From Deltaproteobacteria bacterium (GTDB lineage Bacteria > Desulfobacterota > SM23-61): DNA of 9,716 bases. The stretch is taken from the NCBI GenBank assembly GCA_016234425.1, contig JACRCA010000344.1, positions 1-9,716 of the forward strand, given 5' to 3'. Shown piece by piece: positions 1-6,178 of this stretch. A program made the position numbers and the translations under genes. The notes beneath the pieces are model-generated. The model was not told where the DNA came from, did no database searches, and saw nothing but the letters and a program-made list of their open reading frames with translations. The number at the start of each line of letters is the position of its first letter. Within the stretch, counting starts at the first letter, position 1.

Positions 1-278
1 AGAATTCCTACAGAGAGGGAGATTCGGGTCCCCCATAAAATTCGTGATAGCACATCCCTCCCATACTCGTCAGTACCCAGGAGATGGGAAGGGTCTGGTG
101 GTTTGAGGCGATTCGGGATGTTCTGTTCCAGAGGATCATAGGAAGAAATCCAGGGAGCCAGGAGGGCCATGACTATGACCAGGAATATGATGACCGAACC
201 AATGACCGCGGTCCTGTTTCTTTTAAAGGTCCGCCAGAGCTTCCCCTTTTCCCCTTCCCGTCTCTGTCCGTCATTCAT
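1..278 (-). CDS. dppC: Peptide/nickel-type ABC transporter permease, DppC family (partial; runs off the left edge)
   Basis: Only the first 92 codons are present. The protein begins MNDGQRREGEKGKLWRTFKR, a basic cytoplasmic N-terminus. One membrane segment follows (about residues 24-42). Next comes the periplasmic stretch typical of DppC/OppC/NikC proteins, with the family hallmark HLLGTDEYGRDVLSRILWG at about residues 65-83. The family forms the second membrane subunit of the importer and pairs with the DppB-type protein encoded immediately upstream. The ATG at 278-276 lies inside the end of dppB (8-nt overlap), so translation is probably coupled. The ATPase genes (dppD/dppF) would be expected further left, outside the window. 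The substrate cannot be read from this fragment; oligopeptide, dipeptide or nickel are all possible. Confidence 0.9.
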   Translation of the reverse strand, partial: MNDGQRREGEKGKLWRTFKRNRTAVIGSVIIFLVIVMALLAPWISSYDPLEQNIPNRLKPPDPSHLLGTDEYGRDVLSRILWGTRISLSVGI

Positions 279-1212
279 ACTTGACTCTCGGATCGATTAA
301 CCCATAGGAAAGGTCTACCAAGAGGTTGATCAACACGACCAGGCTGGCATAGATCATCATGACCGATTGGAGAGTTATATAATCTCTCTGTTTAATGGCT
401 CCGATCATCATCTTCCCCAACCCAGGCCGGGAAAAGACGATCTCTACCAGAACGGAATTCCCGATGAGCACAATGGCGTAAACCCCCACAAAAGCGGTGA
501 CGGGAATCAGGGCATTGCGAAGGGCATGGCCATAGATGACAAGCCGCTCCCGGAGACCCTTTGCGCGGGCCGTCCGGACATATTCCTCTTGAAGAACATT
601 TAGCATCGATGAGCGAGTCGTCCGAGTAATATAGGCGGTCATCATAAGTCCCAGCGTAAGGGTCGGGAGGAATAGATGATAGAGGTTATCCCAAAGGTTA
701 AGAATGTCTCCCGCTCCCAAGACGGGAAAAAGGTCTAACCGGATCGAAAAGACCAGCATCATGAGAATGCCCAGAAAAAAAGCGGGAATGGAAACACCGG
801 CCAGAGAAAAAGTCCGCCCCAGATAGTCATAGAGGGCGTTCCTTCGCAGCGCAGTGAATATTCCTAACGGAATCCCCAGGATGATCCCCAAGAGAAGGGC
901 GCTACACGTGAGTTGCAGGGTATAGGGTAAGACCCGGGCCACTTCAGGGGCAATGGGCAGGCCATTGATCATGGATTTCCCCAAATCCCCACGGATCAGG
1001 TTCCCCAAAAAATCCAGGTATTGGACCCAGAGGGGCTTGTCCAGCCCCATTTCTTTTTCCAGGGTTTCAATGGCTTCCTTGGAGGCATAGTCTCCCAGCA
1101 CAGCCACCGCCGGGCCACCGGGCATGCTGCGCATGAGGAGAAAGATCAAGGTCACCACAGTTAACAGGATGGGAATAGAAATCAAAATCCGCCGGATGAC
1201 GTATTGAATCAC
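271..1212 (-). CDS. dppB: Peptide/nickel-type ABC transporter permease, DppB family
   Basis: A 313-residue inner-membrane permease, normal for DppB/OppB/NikB. It opens with VIQYVIRRILISIPILLTV (first membrane segment) and the family pattern MRSMPGGP. A periplasmic region follows, then a cytoplasmic EAA-type loop (residues 209-228, beginning EEYVRTARAKGL) that docks the ATPase. It ends with the usual DPR motif (LIDPRVKYE). The frame stays open upstream to 1374, but that extra 54 residues is translated repeat sequence. I chose the GTG at 1212-1210 because a perfect AAGGAG lies 7 nt upstream and family members begin at this point. It follows the binding-protein gene after 229 bp and overlaps dppC by 8 nt, so it is the middle gene of a dppABC-type operon. 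Confidence 0.93.
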   Translation of the reverse strand: MIQYVIRRILISIPILLTVVTLIFLLMRSMPGGPAVAVLGDYASKEAIETLEKEMGLDKPLWVQYLDFLGNLIRGDLGKSMINGLPIAPEVARVLPYTLQLTCSALLLGIILGIPLGIFTALRRNALYDYLGRTFSLAGVSIPAFFLGILMMLVFSIRLDLFPVLGAGDILNLWDNLYHLFLPTLTLGLMMTAYITRTTRSSMLNVLQEEYVRTARAKGLRERLVIYGHALRNALIPVTAFVGVYAIVLIGNSVLVEIVFSRPGLGKMMIGAIKQRDYITLQSVMMIYASLVVLINLLVDLSYGLIDPRVKYE

Positions 1213-1219
1213 TGATTTA

Positions 1220-1225
1220 CTCCTT
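1220..1225 (-). promoter_or_regulatory. Ribosome binding site that fixes the dppB start
   Basis: AAGGAG on the minus strand, 7 nt upstream of the GTG at 1212-1210. It decides between this GTG start and the much longer open frame that begins inside the repeat at 1374. Confidence 0.8.
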
Positions 1226-1254
1226 AGTCTTACCCCCCTTCTCCCCTTGGAGAA

Positions 1255-1375
1255 TGTGTCGTAATCACTCTTTGTCATTGCGAGCGACCGAAAGGAGCGT
1301 GGCAATCTCTTTGTTTTCAATGCCTTATGAGATTGCTTCGGTCGTTTCACTCCCTCGCAATGACATTTCGACACA
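1255..1375. repeat. Nested inverted-repeat element (REP/BIME- or MITE-like) between the binding-protein gene and dppB
   Basis: Two 36-nt arms, 1274-1309 and 1329-1364, face each other across a 19-nt AT-rich loop. Their outer 11 bases (GTCATTGCGAG / CTCGCAATGAC) and inner 8 bases (GCAATCTC / GAGATTGC) are perfect complements. The middle of each arm is only partly complementary. A second pair lies outside these: TGTGTCG at 1255-1261 and CGACACA at 1369-1375. Arms starting GTCATTGCGAG and containing CGACCGAA are, from general knowledge, typical of dispersed palindromic repeats in environmental deltaproteobacterial genomes. Transcribed from the operon, the element would fold into a long hairpin between the binding-protein and permease coding regions. 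In REP-bearing operons such hairpins often stabilise the upstream message and lower downstream expression; that role here is inferred. Confidence 0.75.
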
Positions 1376-1401
1376 GCCTCTCGAAAAGGGCTTCGTCGTG
1401 A

Positions 1402-1436
1402 GCTCGGCCGAGCGATTAGGGTGGAGGGTTCCCTCC
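1402..1436. repeat. Short palindromes just downstream of the dppA-type gene
   Basis: A perfect 12-bp palindrome, GCTCGGCCGAGC, at 1402-1413 is followed by a small inverted repeat (GGAGG/CCTCC arms with a 4-nt loop) at 1423-1436. Both sit within 40 bp of the binding-protein stop codon. Neither is followed by a T-run in the direction of transcription (minus), so I do not call an intrinsic terminator. A similar small hairpin (TTCTCC/GGAGAA arms) lies at 1239-1254. Together with the larger nested element they account for nearly all of the 1213-1441 spacer. Confidence 0.45.
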
Positions 1437-1441
1437 AAGTC

Positions 1442-3100
1442 TTATTTTTTTAACAGTTGAGTACTTTCCGTAGCCCGAAGTCCATCCGTTAAGGTTTCAG
1501 GTTTATATCCCCAGTCTACATAGGATTTATTAGCAAAGAGATACCCCAAAGTAATCACAGGATAGGCGGCAACATGTTGCAAGAGCTTTTTTTGTGCTTC
1601 TTTCCAGATTTCCACTTGTTTCTTAGGATCACTCTCTTTGCTTGCATTCTCAATCAGGCTATCGATGCTGTCGATTACCCCATCCCCATTGGCATCAACC
1701 GCGCCGAGATGGGAAAAATTGGTTATGGGCTTTTTCCCAGTTGCTACGATGGAGGCCGAATGGAAGTATTGAGTAAGAATGATATTCGCGTCCGGCCTCA
1801 TGGATAAATACACCACGATGGGATTCAAATTTTGCCGAATCCGGGTATGAAAGGTGGCGTGGTCCACGACTGAAATTTTCAGGTTAATCCCTATTTTCTT
1901 CAATTGGGCCTGGATTAATTCGTATGCCCGTTGATAAGACTCACTCTCAGACGTAAAAACATCCAAAGAAAAACCCTTGGGATACCCTGCTTCCGCGAGG
2001 AGCTGCTTAGCCTTATTAAGATCATACTCATAGAGGAGATTTTCCTTGGCACATTCCTCACGGGAGAGGCCCCCTTGTCCTACTGGAACTGGAGAATAAA
2101 GGGCCTCCGATAGTTTAGGACCATAGAGGGCAACAAACTCTTTCCGATTCAAGGCATAAGCCATAGCCTGTCTGATCTTTAAACGATCCAGAGGCTTTAC
2201 GCTCATGTTAAAATGGGCCACGATGGTCTCTGAACCTGGAATGTTTTGCAATACGCTTCCCGGAATCTTTTCCATCTTTTCCGCCCAGGCGTCCTCACGG
2301 GGGCCTTCGACAACATCGATTTCTCCCTTTTGGAAAGCCATCTCTCGGCTGCTCAAATCTGACATATAGAAGAATTCGAATCCTTGGAGTCTCGGCGCAC
2401 CCCTAAAATATTCCTTGTGGCGCTCAAGAACTACTTTCTCCATGGGTTTATAGCTTTTAAACATAAAGGGACCGGTGCCCACCGGATGGGTCCTAAACCA
2501 ATCACTTCCTTTTTCTTCTAAGGGCTTCTTACAGACGATGAGACCCCCTCCTCGATTCACAATTTTGGGGAGAAATAGAGTGGCAGAAGTGGGGGTTTCC
2601 AGAGTTATTTTTACGGTATATTTGTCTACCGCCTCAAAGGTCATTCCCGTATAATCGCCAGAAAATGCAGAATATTTTTTATCCGCTGCGCGCTTAAAGG
2701 AATAGATCACATCCTCCGAAGTTAATTCATAGCTGGTTTTGCCATCGTAAGGATGGCTCTTCACCCCACGTCTCAGGGTTATAACCCATTCTTGGCGGCC
2801 ACCGGGAAGAATTTTCGGGACGGGTATCGTTTTGGCCAAATCAGGTTCTATGGCCTCGGTGGTCATATTTCCGGGTTTATACCGCAGAAGGCCGCTGAAG
2901 ATCATTTCCACCATGACCCGATCCTGAGATCCAGTCGCTAAATGAGGATCAAACGTCTTCGCCTCTGATTGCTTACAGGCCGATCGCAAAATCTGGCCTT
3001 CTGCCTGGCCCACTTGCCCCATAAGGAGGAAAGATACTCCGAGTAAAAAAAATAGCGCTACCCTTAATTTCCCAAAATGCTCACGAAAAAACTTTCCCAT
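1442..3100 (-). CDS. dppA: ABC transporter solute-binding protein, family 5 (DppA/OppA type)
   Basis: A 552-residue exported protein that captures the substrate outside the inner membrane and delivers it to the DppBC-type permease. It has a typical signal peptide: basic start (MGKFFREHFGKLR), hydrophobic core at about residues 14-28, and probable cleavage near residues 33-36 (GQAEG). There is no lipobox cysteine, so it should be a free periplasmic protein. The mature part shows family 5 landmarks: FDPHLATGSQD near the start, ADLAKTIPV-like spacing with DVIYSFKRA, HPVGTGPFMF, and LKIRQAMAYALNRKEF. Length is normal. The ATG at 3100 has AGGAGGT 6 nt upstream. An unusual feature is DANGDGVIDSID at residues 469-480, matching an EF-hand/dockerin calcium-binding loop, where relatives usually have a short NPEVDxLI-type turn. 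Substrate unknown. It is the first gene of the operon behind its own promoter candidate. Confidence 0.93.
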   Translation of the reverse strand: MGKFFREHFGKLRVALFFLLGVSFLLMGQVGQAEGQILRSACKQSEAKTFDPHLATGSQDRVMVEMIFSGLLRYKPGNMTTEAIEPDLAKTIPVPKILPGGRQEWVITLRRGVKSHPYDGKTSYELTSEDVIYSFKRAADKKYSAFSGDYTGMTFEAVDKYTVKITLETPTSATLFLPKIVNRGGGLIVCKKPLEEKGSDWFRTHPVGTGPFMFKSYKPMEKVVLERHKEYFRGAPRLQGFEFFYMSDLSSREMAFQKGEIDVVEGPREDAWAEKMEKIPGSVLQNIPGSETIVAHFNMSVKPLDRLKIRQAMAYALNRKEFVALYGPKLSEALYSPVPVGQGGLSREECAKENLLYEYDLNKAKQLLAEAGYPKGFSLDVFTSESESYQRAYELIQAQLKKIGINLKISVVDHATFHTRIRQNLNPIVVYLSMRPDANIILTQYFHSASIVATGKKPITNFSHLGAVDANGDGVIDSIDSLIENASKESDPKKQVEIWKEAQKKLLQHVAAYPVITLGYLFANKSYVDWGYKPETLTDGLRATESTQLLKK

Positions 3101-3178
3101 AGAAAGACCTCCTCTCTCCCAAAAATTTTTTTCTCGCTTTTCCCGGTTTTGATTTTCGAAATCACCTACTTTTTAGGA

Positions 3179-3207
3179 ATTTTATCCATTCGCCCTACCT
3201 ATTTCAA
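3179..3207 (-). promoter_or_regulatory. Sigma70-type promoter candidate for the dppABC-type operon
   Basis: On the minus strand TTGAAA (3207-3202, 5/6 match to the -35 consensus) and TAAAAT (3184-3179, 5/6 match to the -10) are separated by exactly 17 nt. Transcription would begin near 3172, giving a leader of about 70 nt ahead of the AGGAGGT ribosome binding site and ATG at 3100. It lies just downstream of the transposase relic, so the operon need not depend on read-through from the Liv genes. Found by eye against consensus only. Confidence 0.55.
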
Positions 3208-3221
3208 GAGAGGAAAAGGGG

Positions 3222-3386
3222 TCAGCCCTTGACTTGGGACAATCTCTTGTGGATGCTTTCGAGTTGTTTTTTCATGAGCCTCTCCCCCTGCAGCTTCGCC
3301 AAAAATCTCTGATACGCTTTGGCCACGGCAGAGTAGCTGATATCACCGAACAGTTGTCCAATCTGTCTGTTGGTCGTCCCTGTTAG
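3222..3386 (-). pseudogene. C-terminal relic of a REP-associated tyrosine transposase (RAYT) with DnaA-like tail
   Basis: A 54-codon open stretch ending in TGA at 3224-3222. It reads TNRQIGQLFGDISYSAVAKA and continues YQRFLAKL to a final LSQVKG. This matches the C-terminal helix-turn-helix (DnaA C-terminal-like) tail found on many deltaproteobacterial REP-associated transposases of the Y1/HUH class (general knowledge). The full proteins are roughly 250-320 residues with an N-terminal catalytic domain carrying a histidine pair and a tyrosine. None of that remains: directly upstream in frame are two consecutive stops (TGA, TAG at 3392-3387), then the end of livF at 3419. No start codon or ribosome binding site suits it. 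It is a dead fragment left by insertion and deletion between the two transport operons. Confidence 0.75.
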
Positions 3387-3418
3387 CTATCAGCCGTTTT
3401 GGGTTCCTATAAAGAAGG

Positions 3419-4138
3419 CTACATGGCTAGGTAGAATTTTTTTATGTGCTCGCTACCCAACAGCTCGCTGGCCTTCCCCTCCAGAGCGATCCTTCCGTTT
3501 TCTAACACATAGGCTCGGTGGCTGATCTCCAAGGAAAATTGCACGTTCTGCTCCACCAAAAGAACAGCCACTCCCCGGCGATTGATTTCTTTCACCGCCG
3601 CGAAAGTTCTAACCACCAGCGCCGGCTGCAGGCCAAGCGATGGCTCGTCTAAAAGCATAAGGAGGGGTTTAGACATGAGGGCTCTGCCGATGGCCAACAT
3701 CTGGCGTTCCCCTCCGCTCAGAGTTTTAGCTTTCTGATGGAGGCGCTCCTTTAACCTGGGAAAAAGGCTAAAAACCTCCTCTAACGCCTCCTTCCGGAGA
3801 GCCCGGGCAGTTTCAATGTAGGAACCCATCTGCAGGTTTTCCAGCACGGTCATTTCAGGAAACACTCGCGCCCCTTCAGGAACGATGGCCATCCCCAAAC
3901 GTACTGTTTCCTCTGGAGAAAGTCCATCGAGGTCCTGTCCATTGAACAAAATCTTTCCGCTCTCTTTCTCATCCTTGGCCACCGGCATAAGTTTGACGAT
4001 GGCTTTCAGGAGGGTGCTCTTCCCAGCTCCGTTAGGTCCGATGACTGTGACAATTTCCCCCGGGGAGACGTGCATAGACACGTCCCACAAAATGTGCACA
4101 TCCCCATAGAAAACGTTCAGACCTTGGATCTCCAGCAT
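3419..4138 (-). CDS. livF: Branched-chain amino acid-type ABC transporter ATP-binding protein LivF
   Basis: A 239-residue cytoplasmic ATPase that powers the HAAT-family importer. Visible motifs are Walker A GPNGAGKST (34-42), the LivF-typical IVPEGARVFPEMTVLENL (85-102), the signature LSGGERQ (140-146), Walker B LLMLLDEP (159-166), and VLLVEQN in place of a histidine switch, as usual in LivF. The frame extends upstream to a TTG at 4165, but I prefer the ATG at 4138-4136. Family members start with a short MLEIxGLNVFYG, and AGGT lies 7 nt upstream. It is the last gene of the Liv cluster. In this family LivF normally works as a heterodimer with LivG, which is not encoded here. The gap to livM (174 bp) contains repeats instead. 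Confidence 0.95.
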   Translation of the reverse strand: MLEIQGLNVFYGDVHILWDVSMHVSPGEIVTVIGPNGAGKSTLLKAIVKLMPVAKDEKESGKILFNGQDLDGLSPEETVRLGMAIVPEGARVFPEMTVLENLQMGSYIETARALRKEALEEVFSLFPRLKERLHQKAKTLSGGERQMLAIGRALMSKPLLMLLDEPSLGLQPALVVRTFAAVKEINRRGVAVLLVEQNVQFSLEISHRAYVLENGRIALEGKASELLGSEHIKKFYLAM

Positions 4139-4212
4139 ACTATTTACCTGATTCCTTTCCTGCAAAGGAAACCCTATGCGAATTGGTAACCATTTCTTCT
4201 TAGCACGAATCC

Positions 4213-4252
4213 TCTCCCCCTCCCCTGCACCCCTCCCACGAGGGGAGGGGAA
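4213..4252 (-). repeat. G-rich dispersed repeat, copy 1, with an 8-bp hairpin
   Basis: The plus strand reads CCCCTCCC-ACGAG-GGGAGGGG at 4230-4250, an 8-bp perfect stem with a 5-nt loop, flanked by more C-rich sequence to 4213. On the minus strand it belongs to the same family as the copy at 8619-8660 at the mtnA 3' end. Both translate to the Pro-Leu-x-Gly-Gly-rich pattern often seen where this repeat class is read through. It separates livM from livF and could fold in the message between them. Confidence 0.6.
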
Positions 4253-4261
4253 GTGGTTTGG

Positions 4262-4322
4262 GTCATTGGAAAATTTGAATTCCCGATTTGTTTGGGATTT
4301 CGATATTTGGATTTAGGATTTT
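4262..4322 (-). repeat. AT-rich degenerate repeat (AAATCC/AAATATCG type) overlapping the end of livM
   Basis: On the minus strand this stretch runs AAATCCTAAATCCAAATATC and continues with similar short AAATC-type units to about 4262. It resembles the simple, drifting repeats (rich in AAATCC, TTCGAAA) scattered in intergenic regions of many uncultured Desulfobacterota genomes (general knowledge). The TAA that stops livM lies in its first bases, so the repeat supplies the livM stop codon. No remnant of a LivG reading frame is visible in or next to it. Confidence 0.5.
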
Positions 4323-5266
4323 TGTCCCCTCTTACTCTGCAAAATCGTGCCCATAATTCCCCGGGGCATAAGAAGGATGACAATGACGATCACCACCCCC
4401 ACGAGAATCAGATAATCATACACGAATTTTGCGCCTAGATATTCTGAAATCAACGTGAGAAAGCATGCTCCGATCACCGGTCCAAGGACAGTGCCCATTC
4501 CGCCCAGAAGCGTCATGATGACCATCTGGATGGTTCGAAGTACGTTGAAAACGTCATCGGGGATGATATAGGTCAGCCAGTAAGCCTCCACTCCTCCGAT
4601 GCACCCGATCAGGCTCGAACTCAAAACGTATGCCCGCATTTTGATTTTCAGCGTCGGAACGCCCGAAAGCTCTGCGGCCTGCTCCGCTTCGCGGATGGCT
4701 CGCAGGCCATAACCAAATTTGCTCCTTTCCAGAAGGGCCGTTAGGGCTACAGTCCACGCCATAAAGAAGAGCATGATGTAATAGAAATAAATCTCTGCCG
4801 GAGCAGGAGGAAAAGTTAAACCATGAGCCCCCCCAAAAAATTCAAACCCCGCCACTCGATCCCACTCGAGCACAACCTGCTTCAACCCTTCCGCAGCGGC
4901 AAAGGTGGCGATGGCAAAGTAAGCTCCCTGCAACCTTAAAGTGGAAAACCCCACCACCAAAGACAACGCAGCGCAAACCCATCCTGCCAAGAAAACACTC
5001 AGGAAAAAGGGCAGTCCCCCTTTGATCATCAGGATCGCCGTACAGTACGACCCCACTCCAAAATAGGCTACCGGGCCAAAGTCGATATATCCGCTGTATC
5101 CACACATCATGTTCCAGCAGCCAGATAGGGCTGCCCACATAAAGACGAGGGAGAGGAGCCGCAGACGGTACCCTTCCAGCCCAAGAAAAGGAAGAATCAC
5201 CAGGATAATCCCAACGGCCAGGGAGGCAAACACGAAATTCCTGAACCGGATGTGAGGCCTGAACAT
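4313..5266 (-). CDS. livM: Branched-chain amino acid-type ABC transporter permease LivM
   Basis: A 317-residue inner-membrane permease, close to the usual LivM length. The N-terminal membrane segment is at about residues 11-30. The conserved SGYIDFGPVAYFGVGSY sits at 58-74, where E. coli-type LivM has SGQLSLGHAAFxG. The cytoplasmic coupling loop RAIREAEQAAELSGV is at 189-203, and the C-terminus has the family MPRGIMG motif. The frame is open to a TTG at 5287 inside livH. I chose the ATG at 5266-5264 because AGGA lies 8 nt upstream, overlapping the livH stop codon; the intergenic gap is only 10 nt. The last residues (GQKS) and the stop codon fall in an AT-rich repeat, so the extreme C-terminus may not be ancestral. 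Together with LivH it forms the membrane channel. Confidence 0.94.
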   Translation of the reverse strand: MFRPHIRFRNFVFASLAVGIILVILPFLGLEGYRLRLLSLVFMWAALSGCWNMMCGYSGYIDFGPVAYFGVGSYCTAILMIKGGLPFFLSVFLAGWVCAALSLVVGFSTLRLQGAYFAIATFAAAEGLKQVVLEWDRVAGFEFFGGAHGLTFPPAPAEIYFYYIMLFFMAWTVALTALLERSKFGYGLRAIREAEQAAELSGVPTLKIKMRAYVLSSSLIGCIGGVEAYWLTYIIPDDVFNVLRTIQMVIMTLLGGMGTVLGPVIGACFLTLISEYLGAKFVYDYLILVGVVIVIVILLMPRGIMGTILQSKRGQKS

Positions 5267-5276
5267 AATCAGTTTC

Positions 5277-6146
5277 CTACTCCACAATTCCCTTCCCCAG
5301 GATCCCTCCTGGGCGGATGATGAGCATCAAAAGAAGAAGGAAAAAAGTAAGGGCGAGAGAAAGCCCCGCGGTCAGGTAAGTGGTGGTCAAGGATTCTAAG
5401 ACCCCCAGGATCATCCCTCCCCAGAGAGTTCCGGGAACGTAACCCATTCCACCCAGAACCACGACGCAAAAAGCTATGACCGTGAAGGGAAGCCCCATTT
5501 GCGGATAAATGACAAAGGTGCTGGAAATCAGAGAACCGGCCAGGCCCGTGATCCCCGTGGCCAAGGCAAACGTCAGGATATAAATTCTAAAAATTTTCAC
5601 CCCCATGAGCCGGGCCATCTCCCGATCCTGGGCCGTGGCCCGGATCGCTCGCCCGATCTCGGTTCGGTAGAGGAGAAAATAGAGCCCGAAAGTGACCCCC
5701 ATGGCCACGGCGAAGGTGGTCAATCGAGAGTAAGGGAGGATGAGTCCATGGAAGTCCAGGTTTAAACCCGAGTAAGAAGTACTCAGCGTGCGGTAGTCTG
5801 CTGTCCAGGCTCTCAAAGCCAGGTTAGAGAGCACCAGGTGAAGCCCGAAGGTAAGGAGGTAAGACATGATAGGCGGTGACCCTACCAATCGGTTGATGGT
5901 CAGTTTCTGGAGGAAAAAACCGAGGAAGAAAAGGGCGATGAGGGTCAGGGGAAGCGTAAGGAAAGGATCCAATCCTGACAGAAAAAAAAGCCAGTAGGTA
6001 ATGAAAGCTCCCAGCATCACGAAGTCGCCGTGGCTGAGATTTACCACGCCCATAACTCCGAAAGCCAGGCAGAAGCCCGCGGAGCAGGCCGCATAAATGC
6101 CACCCAGCAAAATCCCGTTGACCAGCGATTGGAGAAAAAGGAGCAT
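5277..6146 (-). CDS. livH: Branched-chain amino acid-type ABC transporter permease LivH
   Basis: A 289-residue polytopic membrane protein, normal for LivH. It starts with the family opening MLLFLQSLVNGILLGGIYA. The LivH-typical GVMGVVNLSHGDFVMLGA is at 30-47, the cytoplasmic coupling loop RAIRATAQDREMARLMG at 166-182, and the glycine-rich VVVLGGMGYVPGTLWGG pattern near residues 230-246. It follows the binding-protein gene after 32 bp and precedes livM by 10 bp, the canonical order. No strong ribosome binding site is seen before the ATG at 6146. The start is therefore set by family alignment from memory, and translation may depend on coupling to the gene upstream. Confidence 0.95.
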   Translation of the reverse strand: MLLFLQSLVNGILLGGIYAACSAGFCLAFGVMGVVNLSHGDFVMLGAFITYWLFFLSGLDPFLTLPLTLIALFFLGFFLQKLTINRLVGSPPIMSYLLTFGLHLVLSNLALRAWTADYRTLSTSYSGLNLDFHGLILPYSRLTTFAVAMGVTFGLYFLLYRTEIGRAIRATAQDREMARLMGVKIFRIYILTFALATGITGLAGSLISSTFVIYPQMGLPFTVIAFCVVVLGGMGYVPGTLWGGMILGVLESLTTTYLTAGLSLALTFFLLLLMLIIRPGGILGKGIVE

Positions 6147-6178
6147 GAGACGAAATCTATTGGGGGGACTTTATGGTC

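Noticed and set aside
84..284. 66-codon plus-strand open frame at the left edge
   Set aside because: It is antisense to the dppC-type gene, whose minus-strand frame carries the clear family motif.
1213..1374. N-terminal extension of dppB to an upstream ATG at 1374
   Set aside because: The extra 54 residues are a translation of the inverted-repeat element; a GTG with AAGGAG 7 nt upstream at 1212 fits the family start.
1423..1436. GGAGG/CCTCC hairpin after the binding-protein gene as an intrinsic terminator
   Set aside because: The stem is short and no T-run follows in the direction of transcription; the T-run lies on the upstream side.
1254..1460. 68-codon plus-strand open frame
   Set aside because: It crosses the nested repeat and the end of the binding-protein gene; its translation is repeat sequence.
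4139..4165. TTG start for livF at 4165
   Set aside because: It adds nine residues not typical of LivF; the ATG at 4138 gives the usual length and has an AGGT 7 nt upstream.
4174..4383. 69-codon minus-strand open frame in the livM/livF gap, considered as a livG remnant
   Set aside because: It has no Walker or signature motifs and translates the two repeats (PPLVGGVQGRGRG pattern).
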